The translations under genes were made by a program, and so were the position numbers. Shown here piece after piece: positions 9,391 to 17,139 of a stretch of DNA of 64,000 nt. Numbering within the stretch: position 1 is the stretch's first letter; each line of letters starts with the position of its first letter. Under the pieces are notes generated by a model. It had not been told where the DNA came from, made no database searches, and worked only from the letters and a program-made list of their open reading frames with translations. The DNA is from Desulfobulbaceae bacterium (GTDB taxonomy: Bacteria; Desulfobacterota; Desulfobulbia; Desulfobulbales; SURF-16), in assembly GCA_002868945.1 (NCBI GenBank), contig PKTX01000047.1:40392-104391 (forward strand), read 5' to 3'.

Positions 9391-9659
9391 AGTGTCTCTC
9401 CAGAAATAGGTCATGTCGTTCGAGATCAAGGAGTGCGAGAAAAATAAGCACGCCCTGAAAGAGGTAAGGGAGCCTGCGACACTCCGGGTGCCCTTGGGGT
9501 GCAGGCATATATGCGATATCGGAGTCTCCACTTCGTTTCGCTTACCTCCGAGCATTATTTTTTTCGCCTGACGAGGTAAGCGAGCTCGCGAGACTCCGGG
9601 AGATCGGCCCGGTAAGCGAGTTTACGAGACTCCGAGAGGGCCCTTTCTGGACAGGCACT
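9391..9659. repeat. Family B MITE-like element, copy 1 (about 269 bp)
   Basis: Ends are imperfect inverted repeats: left AGTGTCTCTCCAGAAATAG, right reading inward AGTGCCTGTCCAGAAA. Copy 2 lies inverted at 42602-42868. Internally it shares the CCCAAGG/CGGAGTGTCGCAGG core with family A, and carries a repeated GGTAAGCGAG...CGAGACTCC unit near its right end. Its last two bases form part of the stop codon of the GGDEF gene. Confidence 0.8.
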
Positions 9660-10953
9660 AACCAACCCTGACACAGTTCCGGCCCGCCTTTTTGGCCTTA
9701 TAGAGAATGGCGTCCGCCGCCTTGATCACCTTATCCGGGGTGTCAAGCCGCTTGGAACTCGAAGCCACGCCGATACTGATGGTAACCCCGACCTTCTTTT
9801 TTGCCGGACCGCTCTTGCCCCTGTCACTGGCACTTTTTTTCTTCCTGATTGGTGAACGCACCACAAAATCACTGGCCTCGATATTACGCCGAACCTCCTC
9901 CAGATAGGGCTGAGCCTGCTCGGCGGTCCTGCCGGGGAAGACTGCGGTAAACTCCTCACCGCCGTAACGAAAGGTCTTGGCACCACCGCGGATCTTGCTG
10001 AACACCCCTGCCACCATCTTCAGCACATCATCACCGGTCTTATGGCCGTAGGTATCATTAAATTTCTTGAAATGATCGATATCAAGCATGGCAATGGCAT
10101 AGGTCTTCCCCAGGTTGAGCATCATCTCATTGAGACTGCGCCGGCCCGGCAGGTTGGTAAGCTCGTCAAAATAGGCCATGGAGAAAGAGGCCTCAATGGT
10201 GGTGATGAGCATGATGACCCCGGCCATGGAAAAGCTGATCATCAGACCGCTGCTGCCATGATCCGCCAGCAGGGCCAGCAACAGGGCCAGCACTCCCCCC
10301 ATATAGCCGGTCAGGGCAATATTCAGACTTCGACAGAAACGGTAGAGCAAAACTAAGAGGGCCAGGAGATAGGCGGCCAGAATCACCGGTGAAATCATCG
10401 GCAGATCAACAAAGGTTCCACCGCTCAAAACGGCGATGATCTCTCGGGCCAGATCGGCATGGCCGGCGGCAACCTGGGGTAGCATCCTGTTGAGCAGTAA
10501 CCAGGGGGCAGCATGTTGATACTGGAAGGGAACGCTGATCAGCAGCACCAGGCCGGCCTGCAGAGCAAGCAGAGCCGAGCAGGTAAGGCCGAAGGCGGTA
10601 AAGATGCGGCGTTTGTCATGATAGGAGGCAAAAAGCAGATTGAGAGGCGCCAGAAAAGAGACCAGCCTTACCAGCGGCGTGGCCGGCAAGGCCTCACCAT
10701 GGTGGGTAAAGACAACGTAACAGCCGCTCAACACCAGCGCGGCAAAGATAAGACCGGCGTTGTTGTAACGCCACCCCATGACCATCAGCACGGCAAAGAG
10801 CAAATAGGGCAAGGAGGGCAGAATGGTCAGCAGGGCGTGGAGCTCCTCCCTGTTACGCATATAGCTTGACAGGTCGCCCCATTGCCGGATCAGAATCACG
10901 GAGAGGACAAGAAAAACAACAGGGACGGCAAGCTGATAAGTGATGCGCTTCAT
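9658..10953 (-). CDS. Membrane-bound GGDEF diguanylate cyclase
   Basis: 431 residues. About seven or eight hydrophobic segments fill residues 1-255, with no recognised sensor domain. A C-terminal GGDEF domain follows from about residue 260 (FDELTNLPGRRSLNEMM; AMLDIDHFKKFND; active-site RYGGEEF). The active site is intact, so cyclic di-GMP synthesis from two GTP is expected. The allosteric RxxD inhibition site five residues upstream is absent (RGGA), so product inhibition through that site is unlikely. A lysine-rich insertion (IRKKKSASDRGKSGPAKKK) sits inside the domain near residues 368-386. The stop codon straddles the edge of the family B element. A monocistronic unit. Confidence 0.88.
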   Translation of the reverse strand: MKRITYQLAVPVVFLVLSVILIRQWGDLSSYMRNREELHALLTILPSLPYLLFAVLMVMGWRYNNAGLIFAALVLSGCYVVFTHHGEALPATPLVRLVSFLAPLNLLFASYHDKRRIFTAFGLTCSALLALQAGLVLLISVPFQYQHAAPWLLLNRMLPQVAAGHADLAREIIAVLSGGTFVDLPMISPVILAAYLLALLVLLYRFCRSLNIALTGYMGGVLALLLALLADHGSSGLMISFSMAGVIMLITTIEASFSMAYFDELTNLPGRRSLNEMMLNLGKTYAIAMLDIDHFKKFNDTYGHKTGDDVLKMVAGVFSKIRGGAKTFRYGGEEFTAVFPGRTAEQAQPYLEEVRRNIEASDFVVRSPIRKKKSASDRGKSGPAKKKVGVTISIGVASSSKRLDTPDKVIKAADAILYKAKKAGRNCVRVG

Positions 10954-11013
10954 AAACTATGGCGACAAGTGGTGAAGGGTCTGAACGGTCTCATTGCCGC
11001 GCAGCATACCACA

Positions 11014-11153
11014 GGGTATCTTGAATAATTAAATATTTTGTACGAGTTCAAGAAACATGGAAAATAAAAGTTACATCATGTCGGACACATGTGAGGATTT
11101 TTATTTTCGTGGCGCCGAAAAAATCGGCCAATACAGCAATTATTCAAGTTGGC
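11014..11153. repeat. Family C inverted-repeat pair
   Basis: GGGTATCTTGAATAATT at 11014-11030 faces AATTATTCAAGTTGGC at 11138-11153. The same end motif recurs near 1937, 25267, 37182 and 48626. The small reading frame at 11057 runs across the right end, so coding status and repeat identity compete here. Confidence 0.5.
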
Positions 11154-11248
11154 GCTCAGCATGGCAACAGGGCTATATGGCAAAAAAAATTCCCGGGCCC
11201 GCCGCGGCCGCGATCAACGATTCAGTGAAGATTTTTCAGCACGCGTGA
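11057..11248 (+). CDS. Small protein, possibly RMF-like
   Basis: 63 codons. The centre (FYFRGAEKIGQ and SSWRSAWQQGYMAKK) faintly resembles ribosome modulation factor and related short proteins, where a glycine-rich turn is followed by a W..GW/Y helix. No good ribosome-binding site precedes the ATG at 11057, and the frame overlaps a family C repeat end. Base composition is lower in GC than the neighbours in the first half. Treat as an uncertain gene; a second in-frame ATG lies at 11078. Confidence 0.3.
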   Translation: MENKSYIMSDTCEDFYFRGAEKIGQYSNYSSWRSAWQQGYMAKKIPGPAAAAINDSVKIFQHA

Positions 11249-11312
11249 CAATGGCCGGCAGCACCTCCCAGAAAAAGGGTTACAAGCAGGCAGAGTGCTG
11301 CTAGTTTAGGGC

Positions 11313-11562
11313 TAACAGCCCGTTAAAAAACTCCTGCGCTCGAAGGCCTCTCTTCGTTCGCTATCTGCTGATGCGTCGTCAAAATTCGGCTTAAGTTAAG
11401 CGAGTGGAGCGAGACTCCGAAATGCTCCTAAAGCACATGTAAACCGCACCCCAAGGGTACTCGGAGAGTCGCAGGCTCCCTTACCTCCTGCGGGCGCGCA
11501 TTTTTTTGCCTCATTTTTCCCAGCCTCAGCTGCGCTCGCTACCTTTTTCAACGGGCTGCTAA
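11313..11562. repeat. Family A MITE-like element, copy 2 (250 bp)
   Basis: Same length, orientation and ends as copy 1 at 899-1148, starting TAACAGCCCGTTAAAAAA and ending TTTTTCAACGGGCTGCTAA. It lies 60 bp before the M48 protease gene. Confidence 0.8.
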
Positions 11563-11622
11563 TATGCACAATGCGAATTTTCAAGCCGACTTTCTTCGAC
11601 CACTTCTGCCGCCCATGCAACC

Positions 11623-12858
11623 ATGACCAGCTCCACCATTCTTTTTGTCATAATTTTTATCGTTCTTGCCGACTATCTCCTGGAGAGGCTTCTTGCCTTT
11701 GTCAATTGCCGAAATATCTCAACGGATCTGCCGGCTGCCCTGCAGGGCATATACAGCCCGGAAAAGTACCGGCTGTCGCAGGAGTATCAGCGGGCAAATT
11801 GCCGTTTTGACCTTGTTGCCTCGACCTTTACGGTTGTCGTTTTGCTGGCCCTGCTGCTGAGCGGTGGGTTTGCCGTGCTTGATGCCGCAGCGCGAGGCAT
11901 GGTCAATGGGGAACTGCCGGTGGCGTTGCTCTTTTTCGGCCTGCTTTTTGTGGGCGCGGATCTGCTCTTCCTCCCCTTTGCCCTTTATCGCACCTTTGTC
12001 ATTGAGGAGCGTTTTGCCTTTAACAAGACGACCTTGGCCACCTTTCTCACCGACAAGCTCAAGGGCTGGTTTCTTACCATTGCCTTGGCCGGCCCCCTGC
12101 TGGCTGCCGTTATCTGGTTCTACCAGGTCACCCAGAGTCTCTTCTGGATCTATGCCTGGCTGCTGATGGGTGGATTCATGATCTTTATGACCATGTTCTA
12201 CTCCAGCCTCATTGTGCCGCTCTTCAACAAGCAGACGCCGCTGCCCGAAGGCGAGCTGCGGCGCGCCATTGAGGCCTTCAGCCGCCGAGCCGCTTTCCAG
12301 CTCGACAACATCTTCGTCATTGACGGCTCCCGCCGCTCCACCAAGGCTAATGCCTATTTTTCAGGCCTGGGCGCCAAAAAGCGCATCGTCCTCTACGACA
12401 CCCTGATAGATGATCTGCAGATCGAGGAGCTGGTGGCGGTACTGGCCCACGAAATCGGCCACTACCAAAAGAAACACAGCCGCCAGGGCATTATCATCGG
12501 TCTCGGCCAGACCGGTATCATGCTCTACATCCTGTCACTCTTTATTGCCAACCCCCTTCTCTCACACGCCCTGGGGGCCTCCAGCCACAGCTTCCATCTT
12601 GCCCTGGTCAGCTTTGCCATTCTCTACGCGCCGCTTTCCACCTGCATGGGCGTGGCGACAAACAGCCTGTCGCGCGCCAATGAGTATGAGGCGGACCGCT
12701 TTGCCGCAGCCCACGGCCATGCCGCCCCCCTGGCCGCTGCCTTGAAAAAACTCTCCACCCGTAACCTGAGCAACCTCACCCCCCACCCCGCCTATGTCTT
12801 TTTCCACTACTCCCACCCGCCCCTGCTCGACAGGCTGCGGGCCTTGACCGCGACCTGA
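11623..12858 (+). CDS. STE24-like M48 family membrane metalloprotease
   Basis: 411 residues, the usual length for the CAAX-prenyl-protease-1-like M48A family. The zinc site is HEIGH (in VAVLAHEIGHYQKK) with the third ligand in SRANEYEADRFAA. Several membrane helices surround the catalytic domain; the N-terminal region YSPEKYRLSQEYQRANCRF and the ERFAFNKTT motif match STE24 homologues. Bacteria lack CAAX prenylation, so the role is probably quality control of membrane proteins at the inner membrane. Convergent with the hydrogenase operon, only 9 bp apart. Confidence 0.88.
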   Translation: MTSSTILFVIIFIVLADYLLERLLAFVNCRNISTDLPAALQGIYSPEKYRLSQEYQRANCRFDLVASTFTVVVLLALLLSGGFAVLDAAARGMVNGELPVALLFFGLLFVGADLLFLPFALYRTFVIEERFAFNKTTLATFLTDKLKGWFLTIALAGPLLAAVIWFYQVTQSLFWIYAWLLMGGFMIFMTMFYSSLIVPLFNKQTPLPEGELRRAIEAFSRRAAFQLDNIFVIDGSRRSTKANAYFSGLGAKKRIVLYDTLIDDLQIEELVAVLAHEIGHYQKKHSRQGIIIGLGQTGIMLYILSLFIANPLLSHALGASSHSFHLALVSFAILYAPLSTCMGVATNSLSRANEYEADRFAAAHGHAAPLAAALKKLSTRNLSNLTPHPAYVFFHYSHPPLLDRLRALTAT

Positions 12859-12867
12859 GGCGACCGG

Positions 12868-14142
12868 TTAATGCACCGAACAGGAGATGCACGGATCATA
12901 GGCCCGAACCAGCATCTCAGCCAACAGCTCAATCTCCTGATCGGCCGTGCCGCGGGCGGCACATTCGCCGGCCAAGGCCTTGATATCATGATGGATGTTG
13001 GCGTGGTTCTGGCTGGTGGGGATAACGCAGTCCGCCTTGCAGATACGTCCCTGCCCGTCAAACTCCAGGCAGTGGTAGAGGATACCGCGCGGCACCTCCA
13101 CGGCGCCGACGCCGATGCCGGCCCGCGGCTCCACCACCTGCCTGGCCTCCTGCCAGGGCACGGCCAGCAATTCATCGATAAGGCTGATCGACTCCTGCAC
13201 CACATGGACACACTCCACCAGCTGGGCGACGTTATTCATGTAGGGATTATGACTGAGCGGCGTGAGCCCCAGCTCCTCGGCAACAGCACGTGCGGCAGGA
13301 TGGAGGGAGTGAAAGTTGTTGTTGACCCTGGCCAGGGCGCCCACGGCAAAGGATTGCCGTGACAGACGACTCAGCTTGGAGGTGGAGTAGTCGGCCATGT
13401 ACTCATTGGTCATGGCCAGATACTCATGCTCTTTTTTACAAACTCCATCGCTTGAGCGCAGGTCTCCACCTATGAAGGGATAGGCACCCTCCTGGTGCAG
13501 GGAGACAAACTCCGTCTCCCGCTGAAAATCAGGGATGGTGAAGCCGGCAAAGAGGGCGGCGCCGGCGGCCAGGTCGGCCAGGGAGGCCTGGAGGCGCTGT
13601 CGCATTCGGCCAAGGGTATGCCGGTCAGGCAACATGGTAAAGCCGCCCACCACCGTACGGGTGGGATGGAGGCGGCGGCCGCCCACCTCATCACAGAGAT
13701 CATTGGCCAGCTGTTTGAGACGCAGGGCCTGCTGCACCACTTCGGGATGACTCTTGGTGAGCGGCAGAACACTCCCCACTCCCAGATAATCGGGGGCGGC
13801 GAGAAAATAGATATGCAGAATATGGCTCTGCAGGGTCTCCATGTGCTTCAAAAGCAAACGCAGCCGATCTGTCTGGCCGGAGGGTCGAAAACCAAAGGCG
13901 TTTTCAATGGTACGAATGGAGGCCAGGGTATGGCCGATGGAGCAGATCCCGCAGATACGTCCGCAGATGTACGGAGCGTTCTCATAGAGCTTGCCCACCA
14001 GCATGGCCTCAAAAAAGCGGGGCGTCTCCACCACCTCCCAGGAGGCCTCCTTGACCAGGCCGTCCACAATGGAGATTTTGATATTGCCATGGCCCTCCAC
14101 CCGGGTGAGATGTCTGACATCCACCTGGCACGATATCTTCAT
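12868..14142 (-). CDS. hydA: Group 3 [NiFe] hydrogenase/sulfhydrogenase large (alpha) subunit
   Basis: 424 residues. The [NiFe] site cysteines are in RICGICSIGH (N-terminal) and DPCISCSVH (C-terminal). RVEGHGNI at the N-terminus is also typical. The gene order beta-gamma-delta-alpha matches the archaeal sulfhydrogenase I operon and bacterial group 3b enzymes, which couple H2 to NAD(P) in the cytoplasm and can reduce sulfur. The start overlaps the delta subunit stop (ATGA), implying translational coupling. Unusually, the reading frame stops directly after the final histidine, so there is no C-terminal peptide for a maturation endopeptidase to remove. No maturation genes are in the window. Confidence 0.92.
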   Translation of the reverse strand: MKISCQVDVRHLTRVEGHGNIKISIVDGLVKEASWEVVETPRFFEAMLVGKLYENAPYICGRICGICSIGHTLASIRTIENAFGFRPSGQTDRLRLLLKHMETLQSHILHIYFLAAPDYLGVGSVLPLTKSHPEVVQQALRLKQLANDLCDEVGGRRLHPTRTVVGGFTMLPDRHTLGRMRQRLQASLADLAAGAALFAGFTIPDFQRETEFVSLHQEGAYPFIGGDLRSSDGVCKKEHEYLAMTNEYMADYSTSKLSRLSRQSFAVGALARVNNNFHSLHPAARAVAEELGLTPLSHNPYMNNVAQLVECVHVVQESISLIDELLAVPWQEARQVVEPRAGIGVGAVEVPRGILYHCLEFDGQGRICKADCVIPTSQNHANIHHDIKALAGECAARGTADQEIELLAEMLVRAYDPCISCSVH

Positions 14143-14960
14143 GACCGACCCTCCAGTTCTTGCCGCAGAATATGGGCCTCATCGGCAAAACCGCCAAAAC
14201 ATTCGAGACGATCAAGCAGACGTTCCAGGGATATCTGTTTCCTGACAACGATATCCCTGAGCTCGGCCATATTGGCGGCCGGCGCCGGCCCGCGACAGCC
14301 CCAGCAGCCCAAACGATTTGAAGGACACCAGGCATCGCAGCCCGCCCGGGTAACCGGCCCGAGGCAAGGTTCACCCAGATCAAAGAGACAGACATTCTCC
14401 CTGGCCTTGCACTCCATACAGATGGGATATTGGGGGTGATGCACCGGCTTGCCGAGAACCAGATTCGTGACAATGCGCTCCACCTCCTCCTTTTTAACAG
14501 GGCAGCCGAATATCTCCAGATCAACACGGATAACATCGGCAAGGGGCCGGGCCGCCTGGCTGCTGATGGCATAGTCGCCATAGACCTCCCGGACCACCCA
14601 GTCAAGGTCGTTAAAACGGTTTTTGAGCTGGTTGACCCCGCCGAAACAGGCGCAGCTGCCCAGGGCCACCACCAGCTCGGCATTATCACGAATCGTGCGG
14701 AGGCGCTCCTCCTCATCCGTCCTGGTCACCGATCCCTCCACAAAGGCGATCTGGTAGTGATCACTCTTTTCCGTCATGGCCTCGCGAAAATTGACGATCT
14801 CCACCAGGTCGAGAAAGTCGAGCAAACCAGCCTCGTTATTGAAAAGCTGCAGCTGGCAGCCCTCACAGGAGGAGAGCTCAAAAAAGGCAACAGGAGGCCG
14901 GGGCACGGCCACGCCCAGGTATGTCCGTTCGTCATCCTTCATTTTCGTTTCATCCCTCAT
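14139..14960 (-). CDS. hydD: Group 3 [NiFe] hydrogenase small (delta) subunit
   Basis: 273 residues. The proximal cluster region is FFELSSCEGCQLQ near the N-terminus, with further cysteines in VALGSCACFGG, FGCPV, ICMECKARENVC and GCDAWCPSNRLGCWGC, giving enough ligands for three [4Fe-4S] clusters. It relays electrons between the alpha subunit active site and the gamma/beta subunits. GAGGGTGC lies just before the ATG at 14960; a second in-frame ATG is six codons downstream. There is no Tat signal, so the enzyme is cytoplasmic. Confidence 0.92.
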   Translation of the reverse strand: MRDETKMKDDERTYLGVAVPRPPVAFFELSSCEGCQLQLFNNEAGLLDFLDLVEIVNFREAMTEKSDHYQIAFVEGSVTRTDEEERLRTIRDNAELVVALGSCACFGGVNQLKNRFNDLDWVVREVYGDYAISSQAARPLADVIRVDLEIFGCPVKKEEVERIVTNLVLGKPVHHPQYPICMECKARENVCLFDLGEPCLGPVTRAGCDAWCPSNRLGCWGCRGPAPAANMAELRDIVVRKQISLERLLDRLECFGGFADEAHILRQELEGRS

Positions 14961-15040
14961 GCACCCTCATGTCTGTTTATAAATGAGGCATCTTTCCTGT
15001 GACGCAGAAATCGGCAAAGAGGACCATTTAAAAACTGGCA

Positions 15041-15925
15041 TCAGATAGCCTCCTTAAGGTTAAGTATCGACCAGTAGTCAAAAACAGGGCCGTCCAGACA
15101 GGTATAGGTGGAACCGACATTACAGCGGCAACACTTGCCCCGCCCGCAATGCATGCGGCGCTCCAGGGAGACAAAGATCTTCTCCATGGTCAGACCCGCC
15201 TCAAGGAGCATATCGCAGACAAAGGTGAACATCACCGGTGGTCCGCAGACAATGGCGTTGGTCCGGGCCAGGCGGGCCGGATCGCCCTGGGCCAGGCGCC
15301 GGCTGAGGATATCGGTGATCAACCCCACCGGACCCTGCCAGCCCTCTTCCGCCTCATCGACAATCACATCCAGACCGATATCAAACTGGCGCCACAGGGC
15401 ATGCTCATAGCCGAAAAGCAGCTCGGACGGCCTCTTGGCCCCGTAAATCACATCCACTCTCTGGTAACGGCTTCTATTTTCCAGGACGCTGAGCAGGGGG
15501 GCGCGCAGCGGCACAATACCGAGACCGCCGGCAATGAGCAGGAGATCCTGGCCCGTCATATCCTGCACCGGAAAGCTGGTACCAAAGGGGCCGCTGACAG
15601 CCACCATCACGCCGCGCTTCAGACGGCTCAAGAAAGAGGTCAAGGCACCCACGGCCCGAATACACAGTTCAATATCACCATGCCTGCTCGGTGAGGATGA
15701 GATGGAAAAGGGCGCCTCGCCAATACCCGGCACCTCCAGCATGACAAACTGTCCCGGTCGAAATTGGAAATCACGGCGGGCCACGGGATCGGCAATCTGG
15801 ATCTGATAAAGCCTTTCGGCGCTGGTCAGGGAATAGACGTTGGTGATCTCGGCCCGGTGGCGCCACGCCTCAGCCTTGCCGAGACAGGGCCCACCGGCCT
15901 GATCACGTTCAACCGGTACGCTCAT
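15041..15925 (-). CDS. hydG: Hydrogenase gamma subunit, FAD/NAD(P)-binding reductase
   Basis: 294 residues in the ferredoxin-NADP reductase-like fold. The FAD site is FRPGQFVMLEVPG with FSISSSPS, the nucleotide-binding part is LLIAGGLGIVPLR and IVCGPPVMF, and a C-terminal [2Fe-2S] site is MHCGRGKCCRCNVGSTYTC. It exchanges electrons between NAD(P)H and the hydrogenase core. The start at 15925 is preceded by GGGGAGG and overlaps the beta gene by 17 nt; the longer frame to 15955 is less likely. The name follows the sulfhydrogenase operon and must not be confused with the [FeFe] maturase HydG. Confidence 0.9.
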   Translation of the reverse strand: MSVPVERDQAGGPCLGKAEAWRHRAEITNVYSLTSAERLYQIQIADPVARRDFQFRPGQFVMLEVPGIGEAPFSISSSPSRHGDIELCIRAVGALTSFLSRLKRGVMVAVSGPFGTSFPVQDMTGQDLLLIAGGLGIVPLRAPLLSVLENRSRYQRVDVIYGAKRPSELLFGYEHALWRQFDIGLDVIVDEAEEGWQGPVGLITDILSRRLAQGDPARLARTNAIVCGPPVMFTFVCDMLLEAGLTMEKIFVSLERRMHCGRGKCCRCNVGSTYTCLDGPVFDYWSILNLKEAI

Positions 15926-16964
15926 CTTCCACCTCCCCTTGGCGAACCGAGGCAATCACCGCCGGCACCGTGATGTCGGCCAGGCAGTTGGTGCCGCAAC
16001 GGCCGCAGCCGACGCAGAGCGCCTCCTCAAAGGCCTCCACAAAACCGCGATGCTTGTGATAATAACGATACTTGAGGCGCGTGCGGCTTTCCGGCCGAAA
16101 ATTATGACCGCCGGCCACCTGGGCAAAATCGAGCAGATTGCAGGAATAGAGCTGCCTGATCTTGGCGGCACCGCTCAGATCCATATCCACCTGCTCCTCA
16201 ATACCGTAGCAGTAACAGGTGGGGCAGACCTGGGCACAGGTTCCGCAGGAAAGACATCGCTCGCCCCAGACCTTCCAGACGGAGGAGTCAAACTCCAGGT
16301 CAAGGATCTTGGTCAGATCAGCGGTCTCCACCCTTGTGGTAAAGAGAGACTGCCGCTCATTTGCCAGGGCCTCGAAGTGCCTGAGCTCCTGGGGCCGCGG
16401 CTCTCGGACATGAAGATTTTCCAGAATATGAAAGGCGCGGCTCGTCATGATCTCGACAAAATAGTCATCACCCATGGGTGTCAGAAAAAGATCGCAACCA
16501 TGTCTGACATAATCCGCCCCCATGGAGCGGCAGAAACAGGCAGGCGTCGGTTGACAGGCATGGCCGATAATAAACATCTGGCGACGCCTGAACTGGTAGG
16601 CGAGATCCGGATAGGGCGCGGCCGTCAACACCTTGTCCAGCTTGTTCAAGGCATTGATATCGCAGGCATGCATCCCGAAAAGCACCAGCGCCGGGTCGGG
16701 AGGGGTGTTCTCTTCCTGCCAGGTCTGCCCGTGCACGGTAAAGGCGCAGGTCTGCTCCCTATAGGGTAAAAAATAATTCTTGGGCGAATGGATGGTCTGA
16801 TCAAAATCAAGACAGAGCTCGGCAAAATCCGTGACCATGGCAAAATCATAGAGGGTTTTGCCGTCCGCGGCCCGGGCCGCGGTCACCGGCCCGACAATGG
16901 GGTTGACCGCCATGATGTCAAAAAGAAGGGCCAGGTCCCGGCCTGGAAACACCCTGAAAATCAT
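15909..16964 (-). CDS. hydB: Hydrogenase beta subunit, 4Fe-4S protein
   Basis: 351 residues. Two [4Fe-4S] motifs lie in the C-terminal third: CLSCGTCAQVCPTCYC and CVGCGRCGTNC. The N-terminal part contains MHACDINALNKLD and a GHACQPTPACFCRSMG cysteine group seen in sulfhydrogenase beta and anaerobic sulfite reductase A proteins. It is the first gene of the operon. In family enzymes this subunit joins gamma to mediate electron transfer and sulfur or polysulfide reduction. AGAGG lies upstream of the ATG. The promoter could not be fixed in the 175-bp gap before the GGDEF-EAL gene end. Confidence 0.9.
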   Translation of the reverse strand: MIFRVFPGRDLALLFDIMAVNPIVGPVTAARAADGKTLYDFAMVTDFAELCLDFDQTIHSPKNYFLPYREQTCAFTVHGQTWQEENTPPDPALVLFGMHACDINALNKLDKVLTAAPYPDLAYQFRRRQMFIIGHACQPTPACFCRSMGADYVRHGCDLFLTPMGDDYFVEIMTSRAFHILENLHVREPRPQELRHFEALANERQSLFTTRVETADLTKILDLEFDSSVWKVWGERCLSCGTCAQVCPTCYCYGIEEQVDMDLSGAAKIRQLYSCNLLDFAQVAGGHNFRPESRTRLKYRYYHKHRGFVEAFEEALCVGCGRCGTNCLADITVPAVIASVRQGEVEDERTG

Positions 16965-17139
16965 GAGTCGTGCCTCTTTGGTGGAAGGATGTCACCCTGC
17001 AGCCAACATTTCCCCGCAGGCACTCTGCGATGCGGGTGGCGCACTCCTTTAAGCATGCTTCGCCGAGCGGCACGGGTCAAGGCTAAAAGCTCTTTCAGGA
17101 CTGAACATTAGGAAGGCACGGAGAGGAAAACCAGCACAG

